64,000 nucleotides of DNA from Runella sp. (GTDB lineage: Bacteria; Bacteroidota; Bacteroidia; Cytophagales; Spirosomataceae): NCBI GenBank assembly GCA_023254175.1, contig JALQYJ010000107.1:62001-126000 (forward strand), written 5' to 3'. The notes beneath the pieces were generated by a model that saw only the letters and a list, made by a program, of their open reading frames with translations, made no database searches and was not told the DNA's origin. Shown here piece by piece: positions 42,902-52,374 of the stretch. How positions within the stretch are numbered: position 1 is the first letter of the stretch; every line of letters begins with the position of its first letter. The position numbers and the translations under genes are program-made.

Positions 42902-43135
42902 AATTTTGTGAGGTTTCTTTCTATACCTCATCGTACATTATCGTACATTTTTTTAAATAGAATATTTTAAGATATTTATTTAAAAAATACAATTATTGGT
43001 GTTTGTTATTGCTCAAATAAAATAATGAAAAAAGTTAACCCTACTGACATAGGGTTGTCACTTACGCCCCTTTATTTCGCATTTATAGACAATAATCAAC
43101 TTAGGGCCTAAGACACAGTCAGGATTTTTAAAAAA

Positions 43136-43177
43136 AAACTTTGGAAACTTTGAACTTTCAATAAGTTTCCAAAGTTT
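43136..43177 (+). promoter_or_regulatory. Perfect 15-base inverted repeat before the TetR gene
   Basis: AAACTTTGGAAACTT (43136-43150) and AAGTTTCCAAAGTTT (43163-43177) are exact inverse complements across 12 bases. The 3' arm ends 35 bases before the GTG start. It is the natural operator candidate for the TetR regulator. The core half-site TTGGAAACTT recurs at 36473. Confidence 0.62.
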
Positions 43178-43212
43178 CGTATAAAAAAAGTAATAATCTA
43201 AGTACACTAAGA

Positions 43213-43869
43213 GTGAGAGAAAGAATCTTAGATAAAGCCCAAGAATTGTTTTTTCGGTACGGGGTTAAAAGCGTAACGATGGATGATATTGCAAAAGAAT
43301 TGGGTATTTCTAAAAAAACGATTTATCAACATTTTGAAGATAAAAACGCAATGGTGTATGCAGGAGTGGAGCACCATTTTGCCTGTGACCGCATGATTGC
43401 CGAACAAATGCAAAATGAAGCTCCCGACCCGATTGCAGAGGTAGTAATGACTTCTGAAATGATCCGCCAAACGATGGCGGGAATGAACCCAACAGCCATT
43501 TTCGATATTAAAAGGTATTATCCACAAGCGTGGAATTTGTTTTCTAAGTATAAGAAAGAATTTATACTGGAGATGGTCAAAAAAAACCTTTTAAAAGGAA
43601 TTGAAATGGGATTGTACCGCTCCACTATTAACGTAGATGTATTGTCGCGCTTGAGACTCGAACAAGTAGAAATGGGGTTGGATCCGTATCTCTTTCCGCT
43701 GGGACAATTTAACCCATTGGATACTCAATTAGAATTACTCGACCACTTTTTACGCGGCATTGTGACCATTGAAGGATTAACTCTGTATGAGAAATATGTA
43801 ACCAAACAGCTTTCAACGCCTATACCCACCATGGCTTTTTTAGCCAAAAGAATGCCTATTAACAGCTAA
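43213..43869 (+). CDS. TetR/AcrR-family regulator of the efflux operon
   Basis: A 218-residue regulator starting with GTG at 43213, chosen because the conserved N-terminal helix (RERILDKAQELFFRYGVKSV) begins there. The helix-turn-helix is MDDIAKELGISKKTIYQHFE, followed by a helical ligand-binding domain without a recognisable ligand pocket. It is the first gene of a run TetR, TolC, HlyD, RND with gaps of 38, 17 and 87 bases, so it likely represses its own efflux operon through the inverted repeat at 43136-43177. Confidence 0.88.
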   Translation: MRERILDKAQELFFRYGVKSVTMDDIAKELGISKKTIYQHFEDKNAMVYAGVEHHFACDRMIAEQMQNEAPDPIAEVVMTSEMIRQTMAGMNPTAIFDIKRYYPQAWNLFSKYKKEFILEMVKKNLLKGIEMGLYRSTINVDVLSRLRLEQVEMGLDPYLFPLGQFNPLDTQLELLDHFLRGIVTIEGLTLYEKYVTKQLSTPIPTMAFLAKRMPINS

Positions 43870-43907
43870 TTTTTTAACAACCTCACAAATTTTATAATCA
43901 ATACTAT

Positions 43908-45269
43908 ATGCCACAATTTCGACAGCAATGGAAATGGCTGGTACTGCTCATGCTGCCACTATTTCCGACGTACAGCCAAACGCGTTATTCACTTCAGGAG
44001 GCCATTCAATACGGACTAACGCACAATATCAATGTGAAAAATAGCCAAACCGACGCCCAAAGTGCCGAATCTCGCATTGGTGAAATTAGAGCGGTGGGGC
44101 TTCCACAGGTGAGTGGGTCAGTGAACATCATGGATAACCTCATTATTCAGCGTGCTTTCCTACCCGCAGTCTTTTTTGACCAAAATGCCCCTGCTGATGC
44201 TCCCCCAATTGCAGTTCAATTTGGGGTAAAATATTCGGGTAATGCTGGCTTGCAATTATCTCAAATTCTGTTCAACGCGCAGTGGTTGTTAGGCTTAAAA
44301 GCCGCCCAAGCCTATCGTGAATTGGCAGTTAAAAACGTGACTCAGTCTAAAATTCAAGTGGCTGAAAGCGTTTCTAAAGCATATTACAGCGTGTTAGTGG
44401 CCGAAGAGAGAGCGAAAGTGCTCGATTTGAACATCCAACGGTTGGATAGCTTGACCCGAGAAATGAGTGCCATGAACCAAAAAGGATTTGTTGAAAAACT
44501 CGACGTTGACCGCTTAGAGGTATCGCTCAATAACCTGAAAACGGAACGCACGAAAGTGCAAAACCTGGTGGATTTGAGTTACTACATGCTCAAATTCCAA
44601 ATGGGAATGAAACTCGACGAACAAATCATCTTAGCTGACCGAATTAGCGAAAGCGATGTGGAGCGCCTAGCCCGTGAAGTTAAAGCCGATGATGGGAGTA
44701 GCTTTAGCTACGACCAACGCGTTGATTATTCTATTTTGAAAAGCAACCTTCTACTTTCTGAAATGGACGTTGAGAACAATAAGCGTGGCTATTATCCAAC
44801 AGTGGCTTTATTCGGCGGTTATGGATACAATACTGGCCGTAATAGTTTTGGTGACGTGTTTGGCTCTCCTTGGTTTAATAACGCTAACATCGGCTTGAGT
44901 GTTAATATTCCTGTGTTTGATGGGTTTATGAAGAAATACAAAATCCAGCAAGCCAAGTTTACGGTGGACAAAGTAAAGCAAAGCCTTAGCTTGGTGGAGC
45001 AGTCGATTGACTTGCAGATTCGGAGTGCCAACATTACCATCATCAATGGCCTTGAAACGCTGAAAAATCAAAAACGTAATTTGGATTTGGCCCAAGAAGT
45101 GGTGCGGGTTTCTAAAATCAAATACCAATCAGGAACAGGTTCAAACATCGAGGTCATCAACGCTGAGTCGGCCTTGAAAGAAGCTCAAACCAACTATTTC
45201 GCGTCGTTGTATGATTTGCTACTGGCCAAAATAGACCTCGACAAAGCAAAAGGGAAATTATCCTTCTAA
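43908..45269 (+). CDS. TolC-family outer-membrane efflux protein
   Basis: A 453-residue outer-membrane channel. The signal peptide ends near residue 24 (PTYSQ). The chain then shows the tandem TolC repeats: YSLQEAIQYGLTHNINVKNS opens the first and YDQRVDYSILKSNLLLSEMD the second, each with a long helix pair and a short strand region. LNVE-type ending is VINAESALKEAQTNYFASLY. It would form the trimeric exit duct for the RND pump encoded downstream. Length is normal. Confidence 0.9.
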   Translation: MPQFRQQWKWLVLLMLPLFPTYSQTRYSLQEAIQYGLTHNINVKNSQTDAQSAESRIGEIRAVGLPQVSGSVNIMDNLIIQRAFLPAVFFDQNAPADAPPIAVQFGVKYSGNAGLQLSQILFNAQWLLGLKAAQAYRELAVKNVTQSKIQVAESVSKAYYSVLVAEERAKVLDLNIQRLDSLTREMSAMNQKGFVEKLDVDRLEVSLNNLKTERTKVQNLVDLSYYMLKFQMGMKLDEQIILADRISESDVERLAREVKADDGSSFSYDQRVDYSILKSNLLLSEMDVENNKRGYYPTVALFGGYGYNTGRNSFGDVFGSPWFNNANIGLSVNIPVFDGFMKKYKIQQAKFTVDKVKQSLSLVEQSIDLQIRSANITIINGLETLKNQKRNLDLAQEVVRVSKIKYQSGTGSNIEVINAESALKEAQTNYFASLYDLLLAKIDLDKAKGKLSF

Positions 45270-45286
45270 TCTTTAAAAACTTTATT

Positions 45287-46474
45287 ATGAGTACGTTGAC
45301 AACATATACTAGCAATAATAAAACTCCTTTGAGAGCGGGACTTCGTGCGGGCTTAGCAGTGATGTTCCTCGCTGTCTTTATGACTGCCTGTGGCGGTGAA
45401 AAAACAGACAATTCGTTGGCAGGTAAAAAAGCAGAACTTGCTAAATTGAAAGCAGAATCGAAGACATTGACTGAAAAAATTGCCAAGTTAGATGCCGAAA
45501 TCAAAGCAGCTGACCCAAGCATGAAGGCCACAGAGAAAGTATTCCCAGTACTTACCGAAGCGCTTCAAACTCGAAATTTCAAAAGTTTCATCGAAATTCA
45601 AGGAACGGTTGAAACCAAAAATACTGCGACTGCTACCCCTCGCATGGCGGGTACGTACACCACTGTCTACGTAAAAGAAGGACAAACGGTGAAGGCGGGT
45701 CAGCTTTTGGCCAAAATCGACAACGCTATCTTGCGTGACCAAATCGCGGCGTTGAAACAGCAAATGGAATTAGCAAATACTGTTTTTGAAAAGCAAAAAG
45801 GACTTTGGGACCAAAAAATTGGGACGGAAATACAGTATTTACAAGCCAAGAACAACAAAGAAGCGTTGGAGAAAAATCTAGCGGTTCTCGAAACACAAGT
45901 GGATTTGTACAACATATACGCACCTATCAGTGGAGCAGTAGAGCGCGTAATGGCCAAAACAGGTGAAGTTGCTGCGCCAGGAATGCCATTGGCAAGCATC
46001 GTTAACTTGAGTAGCCTCAAAGCAACTGCCAACGTTCCAGACGTGTATATCAGCCACGTTAAAATGGGCGACGCGGTAAAAGTGGTTTTGCCTGATTTGA
46101 ATCGTGAAATCAACGCTCGAATTACGTTTATTAGCAAATTGGTTAACCCTGCTAACCGCACTTTTAAAATAGAAGTAGCGATTCCAACTAGTTCGGATAT
46201 TAAGCCAAATATGCTCTCTGTATTGAACATTGCGGATATTGACAAATCGAACGTATTGGTGATTAAGCAAAACTATATTCAAAGCACTGAGTTTGGAGAT
46301 GTGGTTTACGTAGCGGCTACTGAAGGCAACAAAAAAGTTGCTAAAGGACGTAAGGTAAAAACGGGGGTAGCGTACAATGGCGAAATCGAAATTTTGGAAG
46401 GTCTCCAAGTGGGTGATTTGTTAATTACAGAAGGTTACCAAGACTTGGTTGATGGTCAGGCAATTAGTTTCTAA
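45287..46474 (+). CDS. RND periplasmic adaptor (lipoprotein)
   Basis: A 395-residue membrane-fusion protein. The N-terminal segment ends in a lipobox, FMTACGG, so Cys at about residue 36 would carry lipid. A short coiled-coil (KKAELAKLKAESKTLTEKIA) precedes the barrel-sandwich half-motif TYTTVYVKEGQTVKAGQLLA, then a helical hairpin (residues about 150-200), the second half GAVERVMAKTGEVAAPGMPL and the beta-barrel domain. The extra N-terminal coiled coil is common in Bacteroidota adaptors. It links TolC and the RND permease; 17 bases after tolC-like gene. Confidence 0.88.
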   Translation: MSTLTTYTSNNKTPLRAGLRAGLAVMFLAVFMTACGGEKTDNSLAGKKAELAKLKAESKTLTEKIAKLDAEIKAADPSMKATEKVFPVLTEALQTRNFKSFIEIQGTVETKNTATATPRMAGTYTTVYVKEGQTVKAGQLLAKIDNAILRDQIAALKQQMELANTVFEKQKGLWDQKIGTEIQYLQAKNNKEALEKNLAVLETQVDLYNIYAPISGAVERVMAKTGEVAAPGMPLASIVNLSSLKATANVPDVYISHVKMGDAVKVVLPDLNREINARITFISKLVNPANRTFKIEVAIPTSSDIKPNMLSVLNIADIDKSNVLVIKQNYIQSTEFGDVVYVAATEGNKKVAKGRKVKTGVAYNGEIEILEGLQVGDLLITEGYQDLVDGQAISF

Positions 46475-46561
46475 AAACTGTTAATCGTTATTTGTTAATG
46501 GTTAACAGTACTGATCTTGGTAACCAATTAATGGACAATAATTAACCTAAACCGTAAGGTG

Positions 46562-49500
46562 ATGACAACCCTAAAAGACTTCAAAGTGACGCGTTGGTGC
46601 TTAGAAAATAAAACCACCGTCTATCTTTTTACAGCTATAATTTCTCTTGCGGGCTTGTTCGTGTATTTCACGATGCCCAAAGAACAGTTTCCCGAAATTG
46701 CCGTTCCGACGGTGATTGTATCGACGATTTATCCTGGCGCTAGCCCTTCGGATATTGAAACTGTTATTACAAAACCCATTGAAAAGCAAATCAAAGCAGC
46801 GAGTGGGGTAACAAAAATTAAGTCAAACTCGATTCAAGACTTCTCGTTGATTACGGTGGAGTTTTCGACTGGAATCAAAGCGCAAGAAGCCAAGCAACGC
46901 GTAGCGGATGCCGTGGACAAAGCGTTGGTAGACCTTCCGTCTGACCGTAAACAAGACCCAGCAGTTCAGGAGGTAAACTTCTCGGAGTTTCCAATCATGA
47001 ACATCAACTTGGCGGGTAACTACTCGTTGAAAAAGTTGAAAGATTATGCCGAACAACTCAAAGACGAAATTGAGTCGTTGCCAGAAATCACACGGGTGGA
47101 CATTGTAGGCGCACTCGACCGCGAAATCCAAATTAACCTCGACTTGTACAAAATGCAGGCCGCAGGGGTTTCTTTTTACGAAATTCAAAACGCGATTCAG
47201 GGCGAAAATATCAACATCTCTGGCGGAGAGCTAAACGTGGACAACGTCCGTCGGAACTTGCGCGTAGTAGGGGAGTTCAAAGATGTTCGTCAGTTGGAAA
47301 ATATCATCGTTCGTTCTTCGACAGGTGCGACGCTTCGTTTGGCTGAAATTGCGGAAGTAAAAGATGGTTTTGCCGAAAAACAAAGCTATGCTAGTTTGGA
47401 TGGTAAAACGGTAATTACGCTCAATGTCATCAAACGTGGAGGCGAAAACCTTATTTCGGCAGCGGACGAAATCAAGGCAATTTTGAAAAAATACGAAGAG
47501 ACAAAGTTTCCTGATGGCTTGAAAGTGAGTTTGACCAACGATAGTTCGGAGCGTACCAAAGTGGAGTTGAACGACCTCCTCAATACGGTTATCTTGGGCT
47601 TTATCTTCGTGGTATTGGTCTTGATGTTTTTTATGGGAGTTCAAGATGCGATTTTTGTTGGGCTTTCGGTGCCTTTATCCACGCTGGTGGCGTTTGTGTT
47701 GTTCCCCGTTATTGCTTCGGCAACAGGCATTACTTTTACGCTTAACACTATTGTCCTCTTTGCGTTTTTGTTAGGACTCGGAATTGTGGTGGATGACGCG
47801 ATTGTGGTTATTGAAAACGCCCACCGTGTTTATAACGAAGATAAAAAGCTGACTCGTACAGAAGCGATTTCGTATGCCGCAGGTGAGGTGTTTATTCCTG
47901 TATTGTCTGGTACACTTACGACGATTGCCCCTTTCTTACCGTTGTTGTTTTGGCCAGGTATCGTAGGCGAATTTATGAAATTCTTGCCACTGACGCTTAT
48001 CATTACCTTGTTTGCGTCGTTGTTTGTGGCCTATGTGATGAATCCCGTTTTTGCGGCTTCTTCGTTAAAGCGCGTTGAAGAACATGCTAACGAAGATAAG
48101 TCATTCCGTGCGATTTTGAAGCCATTATTAGTGTTGTTGGGGCTTGCGGGAGTAGGTTATTTAATCAATTTTGGTATTGGAAACTTACTTTTATTTATCG
48201 CTATTTTGTATGTGTTTAATCACTACATTCTGACACCAAAAATCATTGTTCCTTTCCAAGAAAACGTATTTCCACGCCTAAAAAATGGCTACCGTAAGCT
48301 GATTGCTTGGGTTATTACGGGACGCCGTCCGTATGGCGTATTTGCGGGAGTAATTGGAATCTTGATTGGGACGTTTGTGTTGATGGGAGCTTTTCCTCCA
48401 AAATCAGTTTTCTTCCCAAGTGGAGACCCCGACTTTGTGTATGTGTATTGTGTGATGCCACAAGGAACGGATGCTTCTAAAACCAACGAGGTAATGAAGC
48501 AGTTGGAAGACCGAGTGTATAGTGTAATCGGAAAAGATAGTCCCGTAGTGGCTTCCGTGATTACAAACGTTGGTATCAACGCAGGTGACCCCTTCAATCC
48601 CGATCGTACGGTGGTTCCGCACAAAGGAAAAATTACGGTGGCTTTTAAAAGTGTAGAAGAGCGTATTCACTACGGGGTATCGACTGCTGATATTTTGGCT
48701 AAAGTGCGTGAGAAGGTAAAGGGAATTCCAGGTGCACAAGTAACAGCGGAGCCAGAAAGTAACGGCCCCCCAACGGGTAAACCTGTAACGATTGAGATTG
48801 CGGGAGAAGATTTTGACCAATTGGTGAATGTGACCTCAACCGTTAAAAATGCTATTATCAAATCAGGTATTCAGGGAATTGAAGAGTTAAAATCGGATTT
48901 GGTGTTGAACAAACCTGAAATTGTGATTGACATTGACCGCGAACAAGCTGCTCGTGACGGGATTAGTACGGCGCAGATTGCATTGCAAATCCGTGGAGCG
49001 TTGTTCGGAACGGAAGTATCTAAGTTCCGCGATGACAAAGATGATTATCCCATCATGGTGCGTTTGAAGGAAGGAGACCGTGGTCAGATTGAGAAACTGC
49101 TGAGTATGAACGTGGTGTATCGTGATATGAACCTCGGTGGTGTATTGCGTCAAGTACCATTGAGTACATTGACTAATATTCGTTATGCAACCACCTACAG
49201 CGGCATTAACCGCAAAGACCAAGAGCGCGTTGTGACCTTGTCGTCGGATGTACTTGGAGGCTTTAATGCGAATGATGTGAACGCCCAAATTCAAGACGTA
49301 GTAGATGGTTTAGAACTACCTCAAGGGTATACAATTCGACTAGGAGGAGAGCAAGAGGAGCAATTGAAGTCGCTGCAGTTCTTAGGAGTAGCATTTTTAG
49401 GAGCTATTTTGTTGATTTTCTTGATTTTGGTGACTCAGTTCAACTCCACTAGCAAGCCATTCATCATCTTCTTTACGGTGTTATTTAGCTTAATTGGGGT

Positions 49501-50020
49501 ATTCCTTGGGTTTATGATTACGGGAAAAACCATGTCTATTATTATGACAGGGGTAGGTATCTTTGCCTTGGCAGGGATTGTAATTAAGAACGGTATTTTG
49601 TTGATTGAATTTACGGACGAACTAAAAACTCGTGGCTATCCAACCCGTCAAGCCTTGATTGAAGCAGGGGCTGCTCGTTTGACACCTGTATTGTTGACGG
49701 CGTCGGCTTGTATCTTGGGCTTAATTCCGTTGGCATTGGGGATGAACATCAACTTTGTGACGTTGTTTACTGAATTTAATCCACAAATTTTTATTGGTGG
49801 TTTCAGTGCCTTGTTCTGGGGACCATTGGCTTATACTATTATCTACGGTTTGTTGTTCAGTACTACCCTTACATTGATTGTAGTTCCAACTATGTACTGG
49901 ATTGTAGAGCGCTTGAAATACCGTTTAGGTAAAAAATCGGCTGCTGAAGCGGTTTATACCTTCAATACAGGTACTTCAAATGGCAACGGCCACTACGTAG
50001 AGGAAGAAGTAGAACATTAA
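46562..50020 (+). CDS. RND efflux permease (AcrB/HAE1 type)
   Basis: An 1152-residue inner-membrane proton-driven exporter starting at the ATG at 46562 (a GTG directly before it at 46559 is also possible). Twelve membrane helices; porter domains lie after helices 1 and 7. Helix 1 is preceded by WCLENKTTVYLFTAI and followed by PGASPSDIETVITKPIEKQI. The proton relay Asp pair is visible in helix 4, GLGIVVDDAIVVIENAHR, and LTNDSSERTKVELNDLLNTV precedes helix 2. Helix 10-11 has GIVIKNGILLIEFTDEL. The chain is longer than AcrB by about 100 residues, from an insert near residues 500-590 that adds membrane helices. Substrates are unknown. Confidence 0.9.
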   Translation: MTTLKDFKVTRWCLENKTTVYLFTAIISLAGLFVYFTMPKEQFPEIAVPTVIVSTIYPGASPSDIETVITKPIEKQIKAASGVTKIKSNSIQDFSLITVEFSTGIKAQEAKQRVADAVDKALVDLPSDRKQDPAVQEVNFSEFPIMNINLAGNYSLKKLKDYAEQLKDEIESLPEITRVDIVGALDREIQINLDLYKMQAAGVSFYEIQNAIQGENINISGGELNVDNVRRNLRVVGEFKDVRQLENIIVRSSTGATLRLAEIAEVKDGFAEKQSYASLDGKTVITLNVIKRGGENLISAADEIKAILKKYEETKFPDGLKVSLTNDSSERTKVELNDLLNTVILGFIFVVLVLMFFMGVQDAIFVGLSVPLSTLVAFVLFPVIASATGITFTLNTIVLFAFLLGLGIVVDDAIVVIENAHRVYNEDKKLTRTEAISYAAGEVFIPVLSGTLTTIAPFLPLLFWPGIVGEFMKFLPLTLIITLFASLFVAYVMNPVFAASSLKRVEEHANEDKSFRAILKPLLVLLGLAGVGYLINFGIGNLLLFIAILYVFNHYILTPKIIVPFQENVFPRLKNGYRKLIAWVITGRRPYGVFAGVIGILIGTFVLMGAFPPKSVFFPSGDPDFVYVYCVMPQGTDASKTNEVMKQLEDRVYSVIGKDSPVVASVITNVGINAGDPFNPDRTVVPHKGKITVAFKSVEERIHYGVSTADILAKVREKVKGIPGAQVTAEPESNGPPTGKPVTIEIAGEDFDQLVNVTSTVKNAIIKSGIQGIEELKSDLVLNKPEIVIDIDREQAARDGISTAQIALQIRGALFGTEVSKFRDDKDDYPIMVRLKEGDRGQIEKLLSMNVVYRDMNLGGVLRQVPLSTLTNIRYATTYSGINRKDQERVVTLSSDVLGGFNANDVNAQIQDVVDGLELPQGYTIRLGGEQEEQLKSLQFLGVAFLGAILLIFLILVTQFNSTSKPFIIFFTVLFSLIGVFLGFMITGKTMSIIMTGVGIFALAGIVIKNGILLIEFTDELKTRGYPTRQALIEAGAARLTPVLLTASACILGLIPLALGMNINFVTLFTEFNPQIFIGGFSALFWGPLAYTIIYGLLFSTTLTLIVVPTMYWIVERLKYRLGKKSAAEAVYTFNTGTSNGNGHYVEEEVEH

Positions 50021-50051
50021 TTATTTTGAAGGTTTAGAGAAGCTTGGTTAG

Positions 50052-50084
50052 AAAAAAGCCGTTCCATTGGAACGGCTTTTTTTG
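50052..50084. terminator. Strong terminator after the efflux operon
   Basis: AAAAAAGCCGTTCC (50052-50065) pairs with GGAACGGCTTTTTT (from 50069) around ATT. T runs on both strands mean it can stop the RND operon and the convergent msrB gene. Confidence 0.92.
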
Positions 50085-50102
50085 TACGATTTTCAGAGAT
50101 TA

Positions 50103-50615
50103 TTATTGGTTTTTCGACGCCATGTGTACAAACTTTAATGCCAACGAGTTCATGCAATACCGATGCCGAGTAGGAGCGGGGCCGTCGTAAAAAAGGTGGC
50201 CTAAGTGCCCATTACACCGCCGACAGCGTACCTCAATGCGTTCTTCACGTTCTGAATAGTCTTTTCGAAACAATAAACACGTGGGAGTAGCGGCCTGCCA
50301 AAAGCTGGGCCAACCTGTGCCACTGTCGTATTTTTGGGCGGAGTGAAAGAGCAAATTTCCACAGGCTGCGCAGTGATAGTTACCTTCACCTTTAAAATCG
50401 TGGTATTCGTTGGTGAAAGGAGCTTCGGTCGAGCTTTCCCGCGTGACGGTGTAAACGCCATCGTCCAAAATATCTTCCCAAATACTGTTCGGTACGCGTA
50501 CTTTTGTGGTATCAGTCAATGAAAAATACGGGTTATGTTTGGGTACTTTGCTGGCTCGCTGACAGCCAGCTACCATCAATAATCCCATTATTCCTTCCCA
50601 CCAAAGTAGTTTCAT
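50103..50615 (-). CDS. msrB: Lipoprotein methionine-(R)-sulfoxide reductase
   Basis: A 170-residue MsrB that reduces protein Met-R-sulfoxide. The N-terminus has a lipobox (LLMVAGCQR), so the enzyme is predicted to be lipid-anchored in the envelope, unlike cytosolic MsrB. The catalytic Cys is in RHRYCMNSLALKF near the end. Zinc ligands are in NYHCAACGN and VRCRRCNGHLGH, and GTGWPSFWQA is the substrate loop. The resolving Cys is not obvious. Length is normal for a secreted MsrB. It may be reduced by an exported thioredoxin such as the one at 1835-2737, but that is speculation from the window only. Confidence 0.92.
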   Translation of the reverse strand: MKLLWWEGIMGLLMVAGCQRASKVPKHNPYFSLTDTTKVRVPNSIWEDILDDGVYTVTRESSTEAPFTNEYHDFKGEGNYHCAACGNLLFHSAQKYDSGTGWPSFWQAATPTCLLFRKDYSEREERIEVRCRRCNGHLGHLFYDGPAPTRHRYCMNSLALKFVHMASKNQ

Positions 50616-50660
50616 ACGATTTAGAAACTGTTAGAGATTGAGCAGTTTATAGATGTTTGA

Positions 50661-52370
50661 TTAATACCGCCAACTCTTCAAATCGGCACCAGCGGGCGCA
50701 CCAGCTTCAATACGTTTCAGGATTTTCGGAATGTACATCGTATTATAACGAAGCCTCGACACGTAGTTCGGTACGTTGGGGTCGCCGTTCCAGCAGTGTT
50801 CAAAGCGGTCGCCGTATTTTACCTCGCCGTCGTAATGCGGATTTTTAGTGGTTTTCAAGAAATCTTCCATTAGATAGACCGCATTGTTGAGGTAATAATT
50901 GTCCATATCGCCGCAGTAAAGGTGGATTTTTCCTTGTAGTTTTTTCCCGACGCTTGCCCATTGGCGTTTGAGAATGTGCATCAAATCGTAGTTTTCTGAC
51001 CAATATTTGGCGACGCTATGGTCTATTTTACCCGTTTCTTTGTCCCAGATGGGTTTGGGGTACCCGTTTTCGCCCATTGGCGAATAGGTTGCCTGCCAAA
51101 TATCCCATTGGTCACCCGAACGGGAGTTGTCTCCAATAGCCAGTTCGCGTTGGTTGATTTCCTCAATGGTACATTTTACTTGACCGAGATAATTGCGCAT
51201 TCCAGGACGAGGAGTTCTCTTAAAATCGCTGGGCAAGTAGTAAGCGTTTTCGTCTTTGTAGATGTTAACAACTGTGTAGGCTTCAAACGTAATAGGGTCA
51301 GGACAAGCAGCAAAACAGCCATTGTATTCGTCGGGATAAAACACTTGGGCAGCCAGTGCTTCCCAGCCACCTGTGCTACCTCCATAGAGAAAGCGCGCCC
51401 AGCCTTGTCCAAGTCCACGGAATCGCTTTTCGATTTCGGGAATTAGTTCATATGTAATGGCATCGCCATACGGCCCCATATTGGCCGAATTGACAGCGTA
51501 CGAATCGTCATAGTAAGGCGTAGCATGTTGAATTTCGACGATGAGCATTCGAGGGAAATCCTTGCTTGTCCACTGTTTGTAAAAGTTGTAGGCTTCTTGC
51601 CAAACGAATTTTTTATACCCATATATCCCAAAACGAGCGATGTAATCGGTCGTGTCCATATCGGCTGGAGGAGGCGTTTCTTTAAAGCCATCAAAATCGG
51701 CGGGGAAGTGGCCGTGGTTGATACAAATGGGGTATTTTGCCTCAGGATGTTCATCAAATCCATGTGGTAAAAGTACGTGAGCCCCCAAATACATAGGCCG
51801 TCCCCAAAACTCGGTCAAGAGTTTACTCTGAATCTTGATGTGTTTGATGTATTTCGTGTCTTTGGGTTCAGGCAACAGTGGATTTTCTTGGTCGAGTACA
51901 ATTTTTACCACTTCCTTAGCTTTGGGGTCGTACTTGATTTTGAAGGGTTTTGAATACAAATTACCTGGAGCTGTGCGGTAGTTTTGGCCTTCGCCGCGGT
52001 CCATTGGGAGTTTGACAGTATGGCCTGTTTTGAGCTTAAATGTTTCGTATTTGTGCAAAAGTGCTTGTACCCAGTATTCTCCTGCGGGGAAATCTTTAAG
52101 GGATTTGACAGGGTAGCCATAGGCCGAGGCTCCTACCAAGGTGGGTTTGTCGGCTTGCCAAGCGTCCATATTTTGTCCAAAAAGTTGTTGAGAGTTAGCC
52201 TCGTCGCTCACCTGAAAACGGGGCTCTGATTGGTTGTTTTTGGCCAAAAATAGCATTAAGCGCCCATCGAAGGTACTTCCCTTCGATTTGGGGAAGCTGA
52301 CCGAAAACTGGGTCTGGGCTGTAGCGATGTAGGCAAAGAAAATCAGTAGAAAGAAAGGTACGGTTCTCAT
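50661..52370 (-). CDS. Secreted esterase-like alpha/beta hydrolase
   Basis: A 569-residue protein with a signal peptide ending near residue 18 (ATAQ). Residues about 20-190 are an N-terminal beta-rich domain (FDGRLMLFLAKNN). Residues about 200-560 are an esterase-D-type hydrolase: ICINHGHFPADFDG, then the nucleophile Ser in LYGGSTGGWEALAAQVF (GGSTGGW), an Asp near YCGDMDNYYLNN and a His in DRFEHCWNGDPN. The family includes secreted carbohydrate esterases and enterobactin esterase relatives. The substrate is unknown. It begins 5 bases after the GT2 stop on the same strand, so it may be the last gene of the glycan operon. Confidence 0.78.
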   Translation of the reverse strand: MRTVPFFLLIFFAYIATAQTQFSVSFPKSKGSTFDGRLMLFLAKNNQSEPRFQVSDEANSQQLFGQNMDAWQADKPTLVGASAYGYPVKSLKDFPAGEYWVQALLHKYETFKLKTGHTVKLPMDRGEGQNYRTAPGNLYSKPFKIKYDPKAKEVVKIVLDQENPLLPEPKDTKYIKHIKIQSKLLTEFWGRPMYLGAHVLLPHGFDEHPEAKYPICINHGHFPADFDGFKETPPPADMDTTDYIARFGIYGYKKFVWQEAYNFYKQWTSKDFPRMLIVEIQHATPYYDDSYAVNSANMGPYGDAITYELIPEIEKRFRGLGQGWARFLYGGSTGGWEALAAQVFYPDEYNGCFAACPDPITFEAYTVVNIYKDENAYYLPSDFKRTPRPGMRNYLGQVKCTIEEINQRELAIGDNSRSGDQWDIWQATYSPMGENGYPKPIWDKETGKIDHSVAKYWSENYDLMHILKRQWASVGKKLQGKIHLYCGDMDNYYLNNAVYLMEDFLKTTKNPHYDGEVKYGDRFEHCWNGDPNVPNYVSRLRYNTMYIPKILKRIEAGAPAGADLKSWRY

Positions 52371-52374
52371 AAGT

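Larger units (their letters stand above)
42813..43212. other. AT-rich non-coding gap before the efflux operon
   Basis: Four hundred bases without a gene. It holds the MarR terminator, an AT-rich stretch of about 200 bases in which I see nothing definite, and the inverted repeat in front of the TetR gene (both entered separately). Confidence 0.5.
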
